NCBI RefSeq assembly: GCF_014651615.1
Contig: NZ_BMXF01000001.1
Coordinates: 713,632 to 777,631 of the forward strand
Length of the DNA stretch: 64,000 bases
Direction of reading: 5' to 3'
DNA from: Persicitalea jodogahamensis
Lineage (GTDB): Bacteria; Bacteroidota; Bacteroidia; Cytophagales; Spirosomataceae
Below the pieces are notes generated by a model. That model was not told the DNA's origin, made no database searches, and saw nothing but the letters and a program-made list of their open reading frames with translations. A program made the translations under genes and the position numbers. Of the stretch, positions 9,510-19,606 are shown piece by piece (within the stretch, counting starts at the first letter, position 1; every line of letters begins with the position of its first letter).

Positions 9510-11210
9510 TTAGGGTGCATCCCACCAAACGCGGCCCTTGGCGTCCTGCAAATCATTGCCAAAACCCGGTAAGGCAAGCATGGCATCATAAGCTGCTTTC
9601 TTGTTCAGGTAGTTTGGATCATTCTCGTTGAGCAGCCCGATGGGTGCGCGGCGCGCAATGGTCAATGCGGCCCCGTTGTTTGTAAGCGTGGGCATGGGAA
9701 CTACCGAGGTAGGATTGGGGAACCCGGTACGCTTCCAGTTGGCCCAGCCTTCGGCTGGCTGCTTCAGGAAATGAAGATATGCCTGGCTGGCAATCTGATT
9801 GATCGCTTTACTCGGATCGAAAGCTACTTCCGGCATAGCCAGATAAGCAGTGATTTCGGCCTGAGTCACGGGGGTGTAGTTTGTCAGGTTGGATCCCACA
9901 GCTACCTTGTCGTACCAATTGATAGAGCTCGTCACACCCATTTCGTACCAGTTTTTGGCGCTTTCGCCAGTAATGCTGCGTGCTGCGGCTTCGGCGCGCA
10001 TAAATGCAAAATCCGAATAAGTGATTACAGGGATGTAGTTAAGTCCGCCACCCACGTTACCCTGAGCGTCAGCTTGAGCGGGCCGGAACAGGCGAGGCTG
10101 AATGAACGACAGCGTATCGATGAGCACGTTTTGGCCGTTGACCACGATTTGTGGAGGCGAGTAATAGCGCTGGATGTTGACCGCGCGCTGCGCATCGTCG
10201 GGACTGGTGAAACTACCTACGTAACGACGCTCGGGTGCCGTGGTACCCGCGGGCAGCTTTCCAGCCGCGATCAGACGATCGACATTCACCTGTGAGAATA
10301 GATTCGGAGTGAAGAAAGCATCAATGCGCGGGTCCTTTGTTTTCCACATGAAGTCCACGATGGGCTTGGGTGCACGTAGTGAGGTGGGATCCCAGTTGCC
10401 TCCTGCCGTGAAACCAGCGTAAGCGGTGAACACCCAGCCATCCTCATTCGAGGACATCAGGTCGGTAGCGGGCATGGCCAGTACTTCCTTGATGATTGTC
10501 TCGGCGGGGCCTTTGTTTACTTTGAGCTGGCGCATCGCGATCTTGAGCCGCAAAGCATTGCCTGCCTTTATCCACTTTTGGGCGTTGCCACCAAAGTATT
10601 GATCATACTGGCCCAAGCTGATCTGAGGGGCCGTAGGACTAGCCTTCAAAGTTGACACCGCCTCTTTGATCTGGCTATCGAGCTGAGTAAAGATTTCCTG
10701 TTGTGTGTCGTACTCTGGCGTTAAAGTACCACCGTACCTACCCTGGAAGGCATCGGAATACGGAATAGCGCCGTAGATGTCGGTGACGTAAAAGGTATAG
10801 TAGGCCTTCAGAATCCTGGCTATACGAATCATGTTCGTGTAACGGGGCTGCTCCTCGGCTGGCAAATCCTCCACCAATTTCTCAATATCAGTAAGGCGAT
10901 CTCCAATTCCGTTATAAAGTCTGCCGTAGCGACCCGAAAAGTTATCGAAGTTTTGGGTAAATGCCCCTTGGTTACCGTTCAGGTCAGTCGTGTACTGCAT
11001 CCATGGCATGATTCGCCGGTACAGATCGTAGTACGCCTCAAAATCCTGGCCATGAATCTGGCTCGTGGCCTGCAGAAACTGATTTTGGGGTGGAATTTCC
11101 GTCAGGACGTCAGGATCGGTATTGATGTCCACGAAGGCTTGTTTTTCGCAGGATGCTGTCAGAAACCCGATGGTTGCCAACAACACAAATTTATATTTTG
11201 TGAATTTCAT
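9510..11210 (-). CDS. SusD/RagB-family outer-membrane nutrient-binding lipoprotein
   Basis: This 566-residue lipoprotein (lipobox TASC, Cys21) is of the SusD-like type that pairs with SusC transporters, with conserved start motifs such as FVDINTDPD and TEIPPQNQFLQ. SusD proteins sit on the cell surface as a lid over the TonB-dependent SusC channel and bind the ligand. It is encoded 37 nt downstream of its SusC partner and followed by a bidirectional terminator. No glycosidase gene is adjacent, so a glycan is not assured as substrate; members of this subgroup also take up peptides. Confidence 0.93.
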   Translation of the reverse strand: MKFTKYKFVLLATIGFLTASCEKQAFVDINTDPDVLTEIPPQNQFLQATSQIHGQDFEAYYDLYRRIMPWMQYTTDLNGNQGAFTQNFDNFSGRYGRLYNGIGDRLTDIEKLVEDLPAEEQPRYTNMIRIARILKAYYTFYVTDIYGAIPYSDAFQGRYGGTLTPEYDTQQEIFTQLDSQIKEAVSTLKASPTAPQISLGQYDQYFGGNAQKWIKAGNALRLKIAMRQLKVNKGPAETIIKEVLAMPATDLMSSNEDGWVFTAYAGFTAGGNWDPTSLRAPKPIVDFMWKTKDPRIDAFFTPNLFSQVNVDRLIAAGKLPAGTTAPERRYVGSFTSPDDAQRAVNIQRYYSPPQIVVNGQNVLIDTLSFIQPRLFRPAQADAQGNVGGGLNYIPVITYSDFAFMRAEAAARSITGESAKNWYEMGVTSSINWYDKVAVGSNLTNYTPVTQAEITAYLAMPEVAFDPSKAINQIASQAYLHFLKQPAEGWANWKRTGFPNPTSVVPMPTLTNNGAALTIARRAPIGLLNENDPNYLNKKAAYDAMLALPGFGNDLQDAKGRVWWDAP

Positions 11211-11247
11211 ATTGTTTCTATTTTTTTAGTAAACCAAAGAATGGGGA

Positions 11248-14200
11248 TTAAAGACCGACATTGACCGAAACGCCGAGGTTACGGCTGAACGGCAGTCCGC
11301 CGTATTCCATAAACTCACCCGGACGGTTGCTGTATAGGCCTTCGGGGTTAATGCCATCTTTGGCCGTGCGGTAGAGGTACATCAGGTTACGGCCCACAAG
11401 GCTCACGCGCAACGACTGCACTTTAATTTTCTCAAGAACCGAGGCAGGAACGCTATAGCCCACCGATACCTCACGGAGTGATACCCACGAGTTCTCGAAC
11501 ACGGAGTATTCACGAATTCCGGAACTCCACTGTGAAAGGTTTTCGTAGTAAGCATAAGCAGGGATAGGAGTCAGGTAGCCTTTTTCTACTGCTTCGGAAT
11601 AAGGCATTCCTCCCAGATCGACCAGATTGTCGCCCACTTTCACCTCGTAGCCATCGGCTAGTACACCTTCCGGAATGATACCGTCGTTGCGGACATTGCC
11701 CTGCGCATCGGTAAACTGAATACCGCCGGTTTCGGCGTCGCGTCCGAACAAGCTGTTTGCGAAACTACCGTTGGCCGAACCATACTGGTGCGTGCCGGAG
11801 CCCATCAACCCACCAAACTTGCCGTCCAACTGTACGGTGGCCGTGAAGTTGCCGTAGCGGAAGTTGTTCATGTTACTGAGCAGGAAATTCTCCATCATCG
11901 TTCCGAGCTCCTTGTTGCCCTGACCGTAAGCACCGCTCCGCAGGTACGAAGGGTAGCCGCCAGTGGTTCCGCTGGCCGCGCCAATAACGCGCTGGCCATT
12001 GGCAGGATTATTGGGATCCGCAGACTCGTAAGTAGCGAAGCCGTAAGGCGTTACCAGCATACCGTACTGCTCGCCAACTTTAGCGATGGAACGGACATCG
12101 GCTCCAAATCCAAGAGCCAGCTCGTAGGTATCGGTACCTTCCACCAGGTCAAGGATTTTGTTACGGTTGCGGGTGAAATTGATGTTGGTGTTCCACTCGA
12201 ACTTACCCCTCTTGATAGGTGTGGCGTTGATCATCAGCTCAATACCTTTGTTCTGAATCTCACCCGCGTTCACCAGTTTACGATTGAGACCTGATTCCGA
12301 AGCAATCGGTAAGCTCAGGATCTCGTTACGGGTCAACTTATTGTATACGGTAAAGTCCAAGCCAATGCGACCGCTGAAGAATCGAACATCAGCCCCCAGT
12401 TCCCATTCACGGGCGAGGCGATTCCTCAGATTGTAGTTAGGAAGCGTGTTGTCGCTGAAACCGGAAACATTGATCTGACTACCATCGGGCAAAGTGTACT
12501 GTCCTTGAGGACTGTAATTTCCTGCCCGGTTAGTAGAGTAGGCGTCTGTGTCACCACCGGTGAAGCCATAACTGGCGCGCAGCTTGCCAAACGACAACCA
12601 ATTGGGGGTGCTATTGAGTGACTCAGTGAATATCCAGGCCAAACCCACAGCAGGATAGGAGTAAGAGTAATCACCACTGCCGTCGGCGTAAGTGAGCGTG
12701 GACGACCAGTCATTCCGGACGCTGAAATTAAGCGTCAGTGCGTCACGATATGTCACATCCCCGTAAGCGTAGAGTGCATCAATGCGGCGGGAAGACGCTA
12801 GTCCGTTATCGTAATTCAGGGTATTCTGGCTGTTGGCTAGTGAATAAACCCTCGGTACCCGCAATCCACCATTGGTAGAGGCAGAGAACCTGCGTCCTCC
12901 ATTGATGCGGTTACTTTCACCGCCAATATTAAAGCTGACGTTGAAATTATCCCCGAATTGATGATTGGCCATCAACAAGCCCTGAATACGGGATTGATTT
13001 TCGTTTTCGGTGAACTCACTGTAATAGCCTCCCGAGTATCCTGCGTTGGGTCCGGGTTGACGGCCACTTCCTGTGGTAAGTTGCGTTTGGATGTTACCCC
13101 GCAGCAAGAAGCTCAGCCAGGGGGTAAGCTTACCGTTTAGGTCTACGTTGGTACGGAAAACCTTCTCATTCCGTAACTGACGGTCTTCAAAAGTATCCCA
13201 CATGAACTGGCTGATGAAATAGGGGTCGTTGGCACCCTGACGGCGTCCGCCCGCAACCGGATCTTCGTAGTTTTTGGACCAGTAATCGATGTCAAGTGAA
13301 CGAGGACGGCTGAATACAAATCTGAACACGGGATTGAAGTTGCCTCCCTGACGGATAGGGTTGACCATGTCGTTGTCCGTGTAGTCTGCACTCACATCGA
13401 GACTGAATATTTTGCCGATCTTCTGTGTGCCGCGAATATTGAAGTTGTTCCGCTTCATTTCGGTACCAGCGGGCATAATGGTGGTATTTTTCAGCCCCGA
13501 ATAAGAGGCCCGGAAAGATCCCCGATCGTTTCCTCCTTCAATGGCAACGTTGTGGTTAATATACTTACCCGTCTGAAAAAAGCTCAACGGATCGTTGGCC
13601 TGCCAGGGGATCATGCGGCCATCCAGGTCACGAACGGGCTGCCCGTCAAATTTGGGTCCGTAGTTGTAAACCCAGTTATTGTTGGCGCGTTCCACTTCGC
13701 GTGTACCATCGGCGCCGATCGGAAACGGCCCCAATCCGGCGCCATACTGATTCTGCAAATCCAGGAACTGATACGCATTCTCAAATGAGGTCGTGAGGTT
13801 GTAGGTTACGCCCAGCCCTGTGTTGGTGCGTCCTTTCTTGGTTTGAATAACTACTACGCCGTTCAGTGCCTCTGAGCCGTAGAGTGCACTGGCTGCAGAA
13901 CCTTTCAACACCGTCATTGACTCGATGTTGTCAGGATTGATGTTCTTCATAATGTTACCGAAGTCCTGGCCCGCGCCCCAAGAGTTAGCTCCTGAAGTAC
14001 CGGGACGGATCAGCACGCCATCAATGACGAACAGTGGTTGAGTGTTGCCACTCAGGGAGGCGTTACCCCGGATACGAATGCGTGACGAGGACATAGGTCC
14101 CCCCGTGCCCTGGTTGATCATGACACCCGCGACTTTTCCCTGCAGGGCATTGACCATATTGGCATTGTTGGTACGGGTGATATCCGTGCCATCGATAGTA

Positions 14201-14592
14201 GTAGCCGAAAAAGAAAGCTTGCGCGTTTCCGTGGTCATACCGAAGCCCGTAACAACTACTTCATTGAGTAGTTTGGTGTCTTCCTCGAGTGTGACGGTTA
14301 AAGTGCTGGCATTTCCGACGGGTACTTCCTTGCCCAGATAGCCAATGGAAGAGAAAACCAGAATGGCGTCGTCAGAAGCGATGTTGACCCGAAATTTTCC
14401 GCTCGCATCGGTGGCACCACCATTGTTAGTGCCTTTTACCAAATAGGATACACCCGGCAAAGGCACGCCCGATTGGTCGCTGACAGTACCGGAGACGGCC
14501 TGTCGATTTTGCGCCATACCACTCGTCGTGCCAGCGAACAGCGCGAAGAGTAGCATGAGCACGCGATAAGAAGGTAGATTTTTTAATCGCAT
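11248..14592 (-). CDS. SusC/RagA-family TonB-linked outer-membrane transporter
   Basis: This 1114-residue protein has a signal peptide, an N-terminal carboxypeptidase-regulatory-like domain (VSGTVSDQSGVPLPGV), a plug domain (LQGKVAGVMINQGTGG, ASALYGSEALNGVVVIQTKKG) and a large beta-barrel. It is the energy-dependent import channel for the SusD-like lipoprotein encoded just downstream. The gene lies downstream of the haloperoxidase-like gene across about 227 nt and may have its own promoter. Substrate unknown. Confidence 0.95.
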   Translation of the reverse strand: MRLKNLPSYRVLMLLFALFAGTTSGMAQNRQAVSGTVSDQSGVPLPGVSYLVKGTNNGGATDASGKFRVNIASDDAILVFSSIGYLGKEVPVGNASTLTVTLEEDTKLLNEVVVTGFGMTTETRKLSFSATTIDGTDITRTNNANMVNALQGKVAGVMINQGTGGPMSSSRIRIRGNASLSGNTQPLFVIDGVLIRPGTSGANSWGAGQDFGNIMKNINPDNIESMTVLKGSAASALYGSEALNGVVVIQTKKGRTNTGLGVTYNLTTSFENAYQFLDLQNQYGAGLGPFPIGADGTREVERANNNWVYNYGPKFDGQPVRDLDGRMIPWQANDPLSFFQTGKYINHNVAIEGGNDRGSFRASYSGLKNTTIMPAGTEMKRNNFNIRGTQKIGKIFSLDVSADYTDNDMVNPIRQGGNFNPVFRFVFSRPRSLDIDYWSKNYEDPVAGGRRQGANDPYFISQFMWDTFEDRQLRNEKVFRTNVDLNGKLTPWLSFLLRGNIQTQLTTGSGRQPGPNAGYSGGYYSEFTENENQSRIQGLLMANHQFGDNFNVSFNIGGESNRINGGRRFSASTNGGLRVPRVYSLANSQNTLNYDNGLASSRRIDALYAYGDVTYRDALTLNFSVRNDWSSTLTYADGSGDYSYSYPAVGLAWIFTESLNSTPNWLSFGKLRASYGFTGGDTDAYSTNRAGNYSPQGQYTLPDGSQINVSGFSDNTLPNYNLRNRLAREWELGADVRFFSGRIGLDFTVYNKLTRNEILSLPIASESGLNRKLVNAGEIQNKGIELMINATPIKRGKFEWNTNINFTRNRNKILDLVEGTDTYELALGFGADVRSIAKVGEQYGMLVTPYGFATYESADPNNPANGQRVIGAASGTTGGYPSYLRSGAYGQGNKELGTMMENFLLSNMNNFRYGNFTATVQLDGKFGGLMGSGTHQYGSANGSFANSLFGRDAETGGIQFTDAQGNVRNDGIIPEGVLADGYEVKVGDNLVDLGGMPYSEAVEKGYLTPIPAYAYYENLSQWSSGIREYSVFENSWVSLREVSVGYSVPASVLEKIKVQSLRVSLVGRNLMYLYRTAKDGINPEGLYSNRPGEFMEYGGLPFSRNLGVSVNVGL

Positions 14593-14688
14593 AGTAGATA
14601 GATAGTTAGTTGTAAAAATTTAATAAAGTAAGGATGGTAAACGTATAATGTATAGTATGGTTAATCTAATGAGAACCAAACATATATC

Positions 14689-14696
14689 CAAAGATA
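14689..14696 (-). promoter_or_regulatory. Possible -7 element for the SusC/SusD operon
   Basis: On the minus strand this reads TATCTTTG, fitting the Bacteroidetes TAnnTTTG -7 consensus, about 97 nt upstream of the SusC start. A TTG 17 nt further upstream could be the -33 element, a slightly short spacing. It is the best candidate seen in this gap. Confidence 0.35.
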
Positions 14697-14819
14697 TGGA
14701 TTTTTTTGAAGCAACAAGACTGTTTATTAAAAAAAATTAAAAATGATTCTTGATTCCTGTCAATCTGAAAAGATATAAAGAGAATCAACGGATTTGCTTG
14801 ACAGAATGGCCGAGGCGCA

Positions 14820-16163
14820 TCATCTGCTCTTTACAGCGCGCGGGTGGTTATCTCTCTGACTCAGATTGATCTTCTGCAAAACCATCTTGCCAACCAGCTC
14901 ACCCTGTACCTGGCCTTCCTCAATAGCTGCCCGGTAGTGAATGCCCCCATACAGCCGGCTGATGGCAGCTTCATCACATGCTGCCCTAAATGATCCGAAA
15001 GCTCGCTCAGGCAAGCCGTACTCGACCTCCGTATCGTCCACGAAAGCGAAGGCGCTTCCAAAATAGTCGGCCAGAACGGTAGCGGAAGCGGTGGAGATAA
15101 CGCTGTGTCCACTGGTGTACTCTGGGAAGGGGGGCGTTTGAAGCAGCGGGCGCCATTTTTCGTCGATGTAGGTATTGATAACCGTTTCAGGACGAATCAA
15201 TTGGCTGCGGTACTTTTCGTCCCAGCAACTGATGAATCCATCGAAAAGCGCGATAGAAGTAATCAGGTAGGCTCCGGCGGTGGCGACCATATCCAGTTTC
15301 GCAGTGGCGGCTGCCCGCCCCGCGATGGACATCCAATGCCCGCCGGGGGATAGTTTTTTGGTTGCGAAATTTAAGTGTCCCTGGGTATTCAGGTAAAAAG
15401 GATTGCAATCCCAGTAGCTGGCAACGAGCGTTTGCTCTTTTGACATACTTCGCGTTATATCGTACACTTCCCGTGTTTGGCGCATGAATTCACTTTTGGG
15501 ATCAGTACTGAATGCGGGTGGCGGTGCGGGCTTGAATTGCTGGGCCGAATCGAGCGTCAGCGGGCGAATGCGGTTCCAGTAGGGTTCGACGGCGGGGATG
15601 TAGCCCGGCGGGGTAGGAATCCATTTGCCGGGTGCTTTGCTATAGGCATACCGGCGGGTGCGTCGCGTTTCGCGGTACTGGTCTTCTGCGGCCCATTTCA
15701 GGATGCTATCGCTGACGGCCTGTCCAAAACGCAGAGAGTTTTTATAGACTTCCGGGTCATCTTCGCCGATTTCGTGAAGGAGCACCGCCACGCTGTCTTG
15801 CAATAAGTTTTCGGAAAACACCAGCTTTCCACCCGTTTTGAAGAAAGCCTGAAGCGCGGCCAAAGGGTAGTTTATGGTACCCTGCGCAGGGATAGACGCT
15901 ACATTCGGAATGCCCGAAATCTGGCCGTGTAGGCTCAGGTAGTTTTCCTTATCCAGTACAAGAATTTCGTAAGCCGCGACATTGGCGTACATATAGACAC
16001 GACTGGCTACCGGAGGCGAAAATATATCGTGAACGATCGTGCGGGTAAGATTTTTCTGGGCGCGATGAAACAATTCAGTGGGAGACTGAGACTGACATAC
16101 ACCCGCCGCCTCTGCCACAAAAAGGCAGCCTATCGTACAGAGTATATGCCTGAAACTACGCAT
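14820..16163 (-). CDS. Vanadium-dependent haloperoxidase-like / PAP2-superfamily exported protein
   Basis: This 447-residue exported protein carries the vanadate/phosphate site of the PAP2 superfamily: Lys317 and Arg324-Pro325 (K-x6-RP), SGH at 351-353, then Ser402-Arg403 and His409 in SRLYGGIHY. The Asp that usually follows His by four residues in PAP2 phosphatases is not there. Vanadium haloperoxidases oxidise halides with hydrogen peroxide; relatives are phosphatases, and only assays could separate these. It is the last gene of a three-gene operon (6 nt after the CRTAC1-like gene), next to SusC/SusD genes. Confidence 0.85.
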   Translation of the reverse strand: MRSFRHILCTIGCLFVAEAAGVCQSQSPTELFHRAQKNLTRTIVHDIFSPPVASRVYMYANVAAYEILVLDKENYLSLHGQISGIPNVASIPAQGTINYPLAALQAFFKTGGKLVFSENLLQDSVAVLLHEIGEDDPEVYKNSLRFGQAVSDSILKWAAEDQYRETRRTRRYAYSKAPGKWIPTPPGYIPAVEPYWNRIRPLTLDSAQQFKPAPPPAFSTDPKSEFMRQTREVYDITRSMSKEQTLVASYWDCNPFYLNTQGHLNFATKKLSPGGHWMSIAGRAAATAKLDMVATAGAYLITSIALFDGFISCWDEKYRSQLIRPETVINTYIDEKWRPLLQTPPFPEYTSGHSVISTASATVLADYFGSAFAFVDDTEVEYGLPERAFGSFRAACDEAAISRLYGGIHYRAAIEEGQVQGELVGKMVLQKINLSQRDNHPRAVKSR

Positions 16164-16169
16164 CTGATT

Positions 16170-19100
16170 CTATTTTTCAATTTGATTGATTCGAAATACT
16201 GTTGTTTCATCGTCGTTCCGGCCCAGCACCAGCCATTTTTCCCCATTGACGCTAACTACTTCCAGCGAGCGTACGTCGCCGCTGGCCCAAAGACCCGTAT
16301 CTTCCGGCCCGACGGCCTCAAAATTCAGGGGCGTAGTTTGCCGCAAAACCAAACCGAAAGAAGCATCGGCGGGGCCCAGTTGCACGCGGTAAGGTGCGAA
16401 GTTGCCCGCCACAACCAGGTCCTTTTTACCGTCCCCGTTCAGGTCGTCAGCCAGGACACCGCTGATTCGGGAAAATTGTGCGGAGCGTGGTAGTTCGTGT
16501 ACTACAAAATCGAAGCTCCCTTTGTTTTCCAACACCACGCTTGCCAGTTGGGTGCAGGAGAGTTTTTTGGATTGGGCAGCGGCTTCCGCGCCAAACATGT
16601 CCGCTACGGTGGCGCCGGCGTACGACTCGTACGAAAGGTACTTTCGCCGGAGCGGAACTACCTGATCCAGCATTTCGTCCCGCGAGAACATCGGGTAGCT
16701 TTTATCCCCTATATAATAGCTGATGATCGGATCGACAAGCCCGTCTTTGTCAAAGTCGTCGTAATGAAGGGTCATGGGCTTTTCGGGAGAGGCCTTGAAT
16801 TGCGTATTCAATCCGCAGTTGCCCGCCACGAAATCCAGGTCACCGTCGCCATCGAGGTCGACGGCGGTGAGGGATGCCCACATGCCTTCGGTGTTCTGCA
16901 AGCCCGCACTTTTAACTTCTTCAAACTTTCCTTTTGTATTTTCAAATGTGCGAATGCCCATCCAATCGCCCGCAAGTACCAAGTCCTGGCGATCGTCTTT
17001 ATTCAAATCCGTAAATACCGCGGCGGTAATCATGCCGGGTGCAAGCAGTTGCTCACTCCATTCGGCGGTGACGTCCGTAAAACGTGCCTGTCCTGATTGA
17101 CTGTCGTTGCGGAGCAAATAGCTGCGGGCGGCTTCAGGAAAGGCACCCGGAACGGCGCGGCCTCCGACAAACAGATCCAGGTCGCCATCGCCGTCTATAT
17201 CGGCACTGGCAACGCACTGTTTTGGGTTTAGCATGGCAGGCAATGCCGTCGGGACGAAGCGAAGCGTATCGCTTCCTTCATTAATATACAGGTGATCCTG
17301 GTATTCTGGTGACTGTGCTTCGTACTCATTACCACCGCTGGCGACGTACAAATCCAGATCGCCATCGCCATCCGCATCGAAAAAATGCGCCGCTACTTCC
17401 TCAGATGTCACGTGCTGCCGCCACGGCTGAATGGGTGCGGCAGTGAAGCGACCATCAGCGGTTTGTAGGTACAAAGCACCAAACTGATTGACCGCTCCAC
17501 CAAAAAACAGGTCTTCCCGGCCATCGCCATTGACATCGCCCCGCGCCAGGGCAGGGCCCATGCGCGACAACTGGTAGGGAATAAGTACCTCTACCTTGAA
17601 ATCAACAAACTCATTTTCCTGGTGGTAAAAGTCCAGGCCGGTCTGCGAGGGAGCGAGCTGCTCGAATAGTGTCGGAGCAGATTCTTTCACCAGAATATTT
17701 TTCAAACTACCTTTCTCAGCCTTGCCTTCATCAACTACCAGCAACTGATTGGCCTTAGGGTTGACCAAGCGCGTGCGTTCGCCCGAAGGCCAAGCCACCA
17801 CGACGGAATCTACCTTGGTTTCTTTGCCCAAACCAAAATGCAAATCCGTAGTCACCGACGACAAGTACCCGCGCACCGGGTAACACTCCTGGTACTGCAT
17901 TTTCCCACCAGCGTATGTCCACGCCTTGGCTCCCAAAGTACTAGCCGAGGACTTTTTTCCCTGCAATCGCAGCGTGAGGTAGTTATTCTTCGGGGCGTTA
18001 TTTTGGTAAATAAAGATTGGCTCGTTGATATTCGAAATCACAATATCCAGATCGCCGTCCTGATCGAAATCGGCGTAGGCGGCGGCATTGGAAACCGTAG
18101 CTTCGGTCAGGCCCCATTGGTCGGACACATCCTTAAACCGTAACCCATCAGCTGCTTCGCCGCCCCGGTTGCGCAGTACGTAGTTTTGTAGCTTGTTGGA
18201 AGGCATTTTCTGCACCAATCCGTAGGTCCTGAAATTGAGATTCCCCTTGGCGGCTTCTTTCAACTGCTCATCGGCAACGGTGTATTTCAGGAAGTCCATA
18301 TTCGTAAAATCCCGCAGGTAACCATTCGTAATCAGAATATCCTTCCAACCGTCGTTATCGAAGTCGGCCATGAGTCCGGCCCAGCTCCAGTCGGTATTGG
18401 AGATGCCCGCCAGTTGGCCTATCTCGCTGAATTTTACTTGTTTTTCTAGGTTTTGGCCCACATTCAAATGGAGCATATTGCGCATTTGCTGGTGGTAGTA
18501 GCCACTATCAAGCAGCAGATGGTACTGATCGTACTTGTCCGGACCTTTCAGTAATTTTTGACGGTAGTTGTCGGCGGGTAGCATGTCGAGCGTCAGCACA
18601 TCGGGGCGGCCGTCGTTATTAAAATCACCCACGTCCGCTCCCATCGAAAACTCGGAAATATGAGTAAATGACTCGCGCAGTGATTCGGTGAAAGTACCGT
18701 CGCGGTTGTTCACATGGTAGGCATCTACCTCCGCATAATCACTACTGGTGTATAGGTCGGGCCAGCCGTCCTGGTTGATATCAGCCACAGTCACACTCAG
18801 GCCGAAGTTCAGGGCATTGTTGACAATACCCGCCTGCTGCGTCACATCCTTAAAACGCGGAAAGTTTTTGCCGCCTTCATTCCGAAACAGGCGATTGCCG
18901 AAGTGTGGACTGAAAGCACGTCGCACCTCACGGGTATTGAGGAAAGCATCGACGGTGTTATTGGAATGGTTCAGCAGGAACATATCCAGATCTCCGTCGC
19001 GGTCGTAGTCGAAAAATGCCGCTTGCGTGGAGAGCGTTCCGGGAGCATCGAGGCCCATTTTGCGGGCCATTTCCTTAAAAACCGGGACCCCCTTTACTAA

Positions 19101-19589
19101 CCCTTGATTGATGAAAAGCTCATTGGAAAGCTGCATGCTATCCCGAAAAAATCCCGAATGACAGACGTACACATCCAGCCAGCCGTCCTGGTTTACGTCG
19201 GCGACACTCACACCGACGGCCCAGGTACCATTGCCCTCGATGCCCGCTTTTTTGCTGACATCGTCAAACTGGATCGTGCCCGATTTTTTGGCCGAGCGAT
19301 TGAGGTATAGCTTATTCGGTACCGTATTGCCCGCCACAAACAGATCAGGCCAACCGTCGTTATCGAAATCGCCCACGCCTACGCCGTTGCCATTGTAAAG
19401 GTACTCGTATCGAAAAATGTGCAGGGAATCGTCTTCTTCAATCTTGTTCACAAAGTTCACGCCCGTCACTTCGCCCGGCAGGCGAGTAAAGAGGGTTTGG
19501 GAGATGGCTTCGTGCCCCAGACAGCATCCTGCCATTAGCAGGAGTAGTTTCAAACTATCCGGAAAAAGTTTAGATAAAGTACTCTGCAT
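16170..19589 (-). CDS. CRTAC1-type FG-GAP/VCBS repeat protein with ASPIC/UnbV domain
   Basis: This 1139-residue exported protein has two blocks of calcium-binding FG-GAP/VCBS blades, with repeated motifs such as DFDNDGWPDLF, DYDRDGDLDMF and DIDGDGDLDLF. Between the blocks, at about 545-640, lies an ASPIC/UnbV-type domain (RLQGKKSSASTLGAK, DSVVVAWPSGERT). The protein is probably a surface or periplasmic multi-propeller scaffold. Its gene lies 17 nt after the PHM-like cytochrome gene and 6 nt before the haloperoxidase-like gene, so the three are likely made from one transcript. Substrate and function are not known to me; such proteins frequently accompany SusC/SusD genes in this phylum. Confidence 0.88.
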   Translation of the reverse strand: MQSTLSKLFPDSLKLLLLMAGCCLGHEAISQTLFTRLPGEVTGVNFVNKIEEDDSLHIFRYEYLYNGNGVGVGDFDNDGWPDLFVAGNTVPNKLYLNRSAKKSGTIQFDDVSKKAGIEGNGTWAVGVSVADVNQDGWLDVYVCHSGFFRDSMQLSNELFINQGLVKGVPVFKEMARKMGLDAPGTLSTQAAFFDYDRDGDLDMFLLNHSNNTVDAFLNTREVRRAFSPHFGNRLFRNEGGKNFPRFKDVTQQAGIVNNALNFGLSVTVADINQDGWPDLYTSSDYAEVDAYHVNNRDGTFTESLRESFTHISEFSMGADVGDFNNDGRPDVLTLDMLPADNYRQKLLKGPDKYDQYHLLLDSGYYHQQMRNMLHLNVGQNLEKQVKFSEIGQLAGISNTDWSWAGLMADFDNDGWKDILITNGYLRDFTNMDFLKYTVADEQLKEAAKGNLNFRTYGLVQKMPSNKLQNYVLRNRGGEAADGLRFKDVSDQWGLTEATVSNAAAYADFDQDGDLDIVISNINEPIFIYQNNAPKNNYLTLRLQGKKSSASTLGAKAWTYAGGKMQYQECYPVRGYLSSVTTDLHFGLGKETKVDSVVVAWPSGERTRLVNPKANQLLVVDEGKAEKGSLKNILVKESAPTLFEQLAPSQTGLDFYHQENEFVDFKVEVLIPYQLSRMGPALARGDVNGDGREDLFFGGAVNQFGALYLQTADGRFTAAPIQPWRQHVTSEEVAAHFFDADGDGDLDLYVASGGNEYEAQSPEYQDHLYINEGSDTLRFVPTALPAMLNPKQCVASADIDGDGDLDLFVGGRAVPGAFPEAARSYLLRNDSQSGQARFTDVTAEWSEQLLAPGMITAAVFTDLNKDDRQDLVLAGDWMGIRTFENTKGKFEEVKSAGLQNTEGMWASLTAVDLDGDGDLDFVAGNCGLNTQFKASPEKPMTLHYDDFDKDGLVDPIISYYIGDKSYPMFSRDEMLDQVVPLRRKYLSYESYAGATVADMFGAEAAAQSKKLSCTQLASVVLENKGSFDFVVHELPRSAQFSRISGVLADDLNGDGKKDLVVAGNFAPYRVQLGPADASFGLVLRQTTPLNFEAVGPEDTGLWASGDVRSLEVVSVNGEKWLVLGRNDDETTVFRINQIEK

Positions 19590-19606
19590 AAAGTTTTTTA
19601 GGTTCT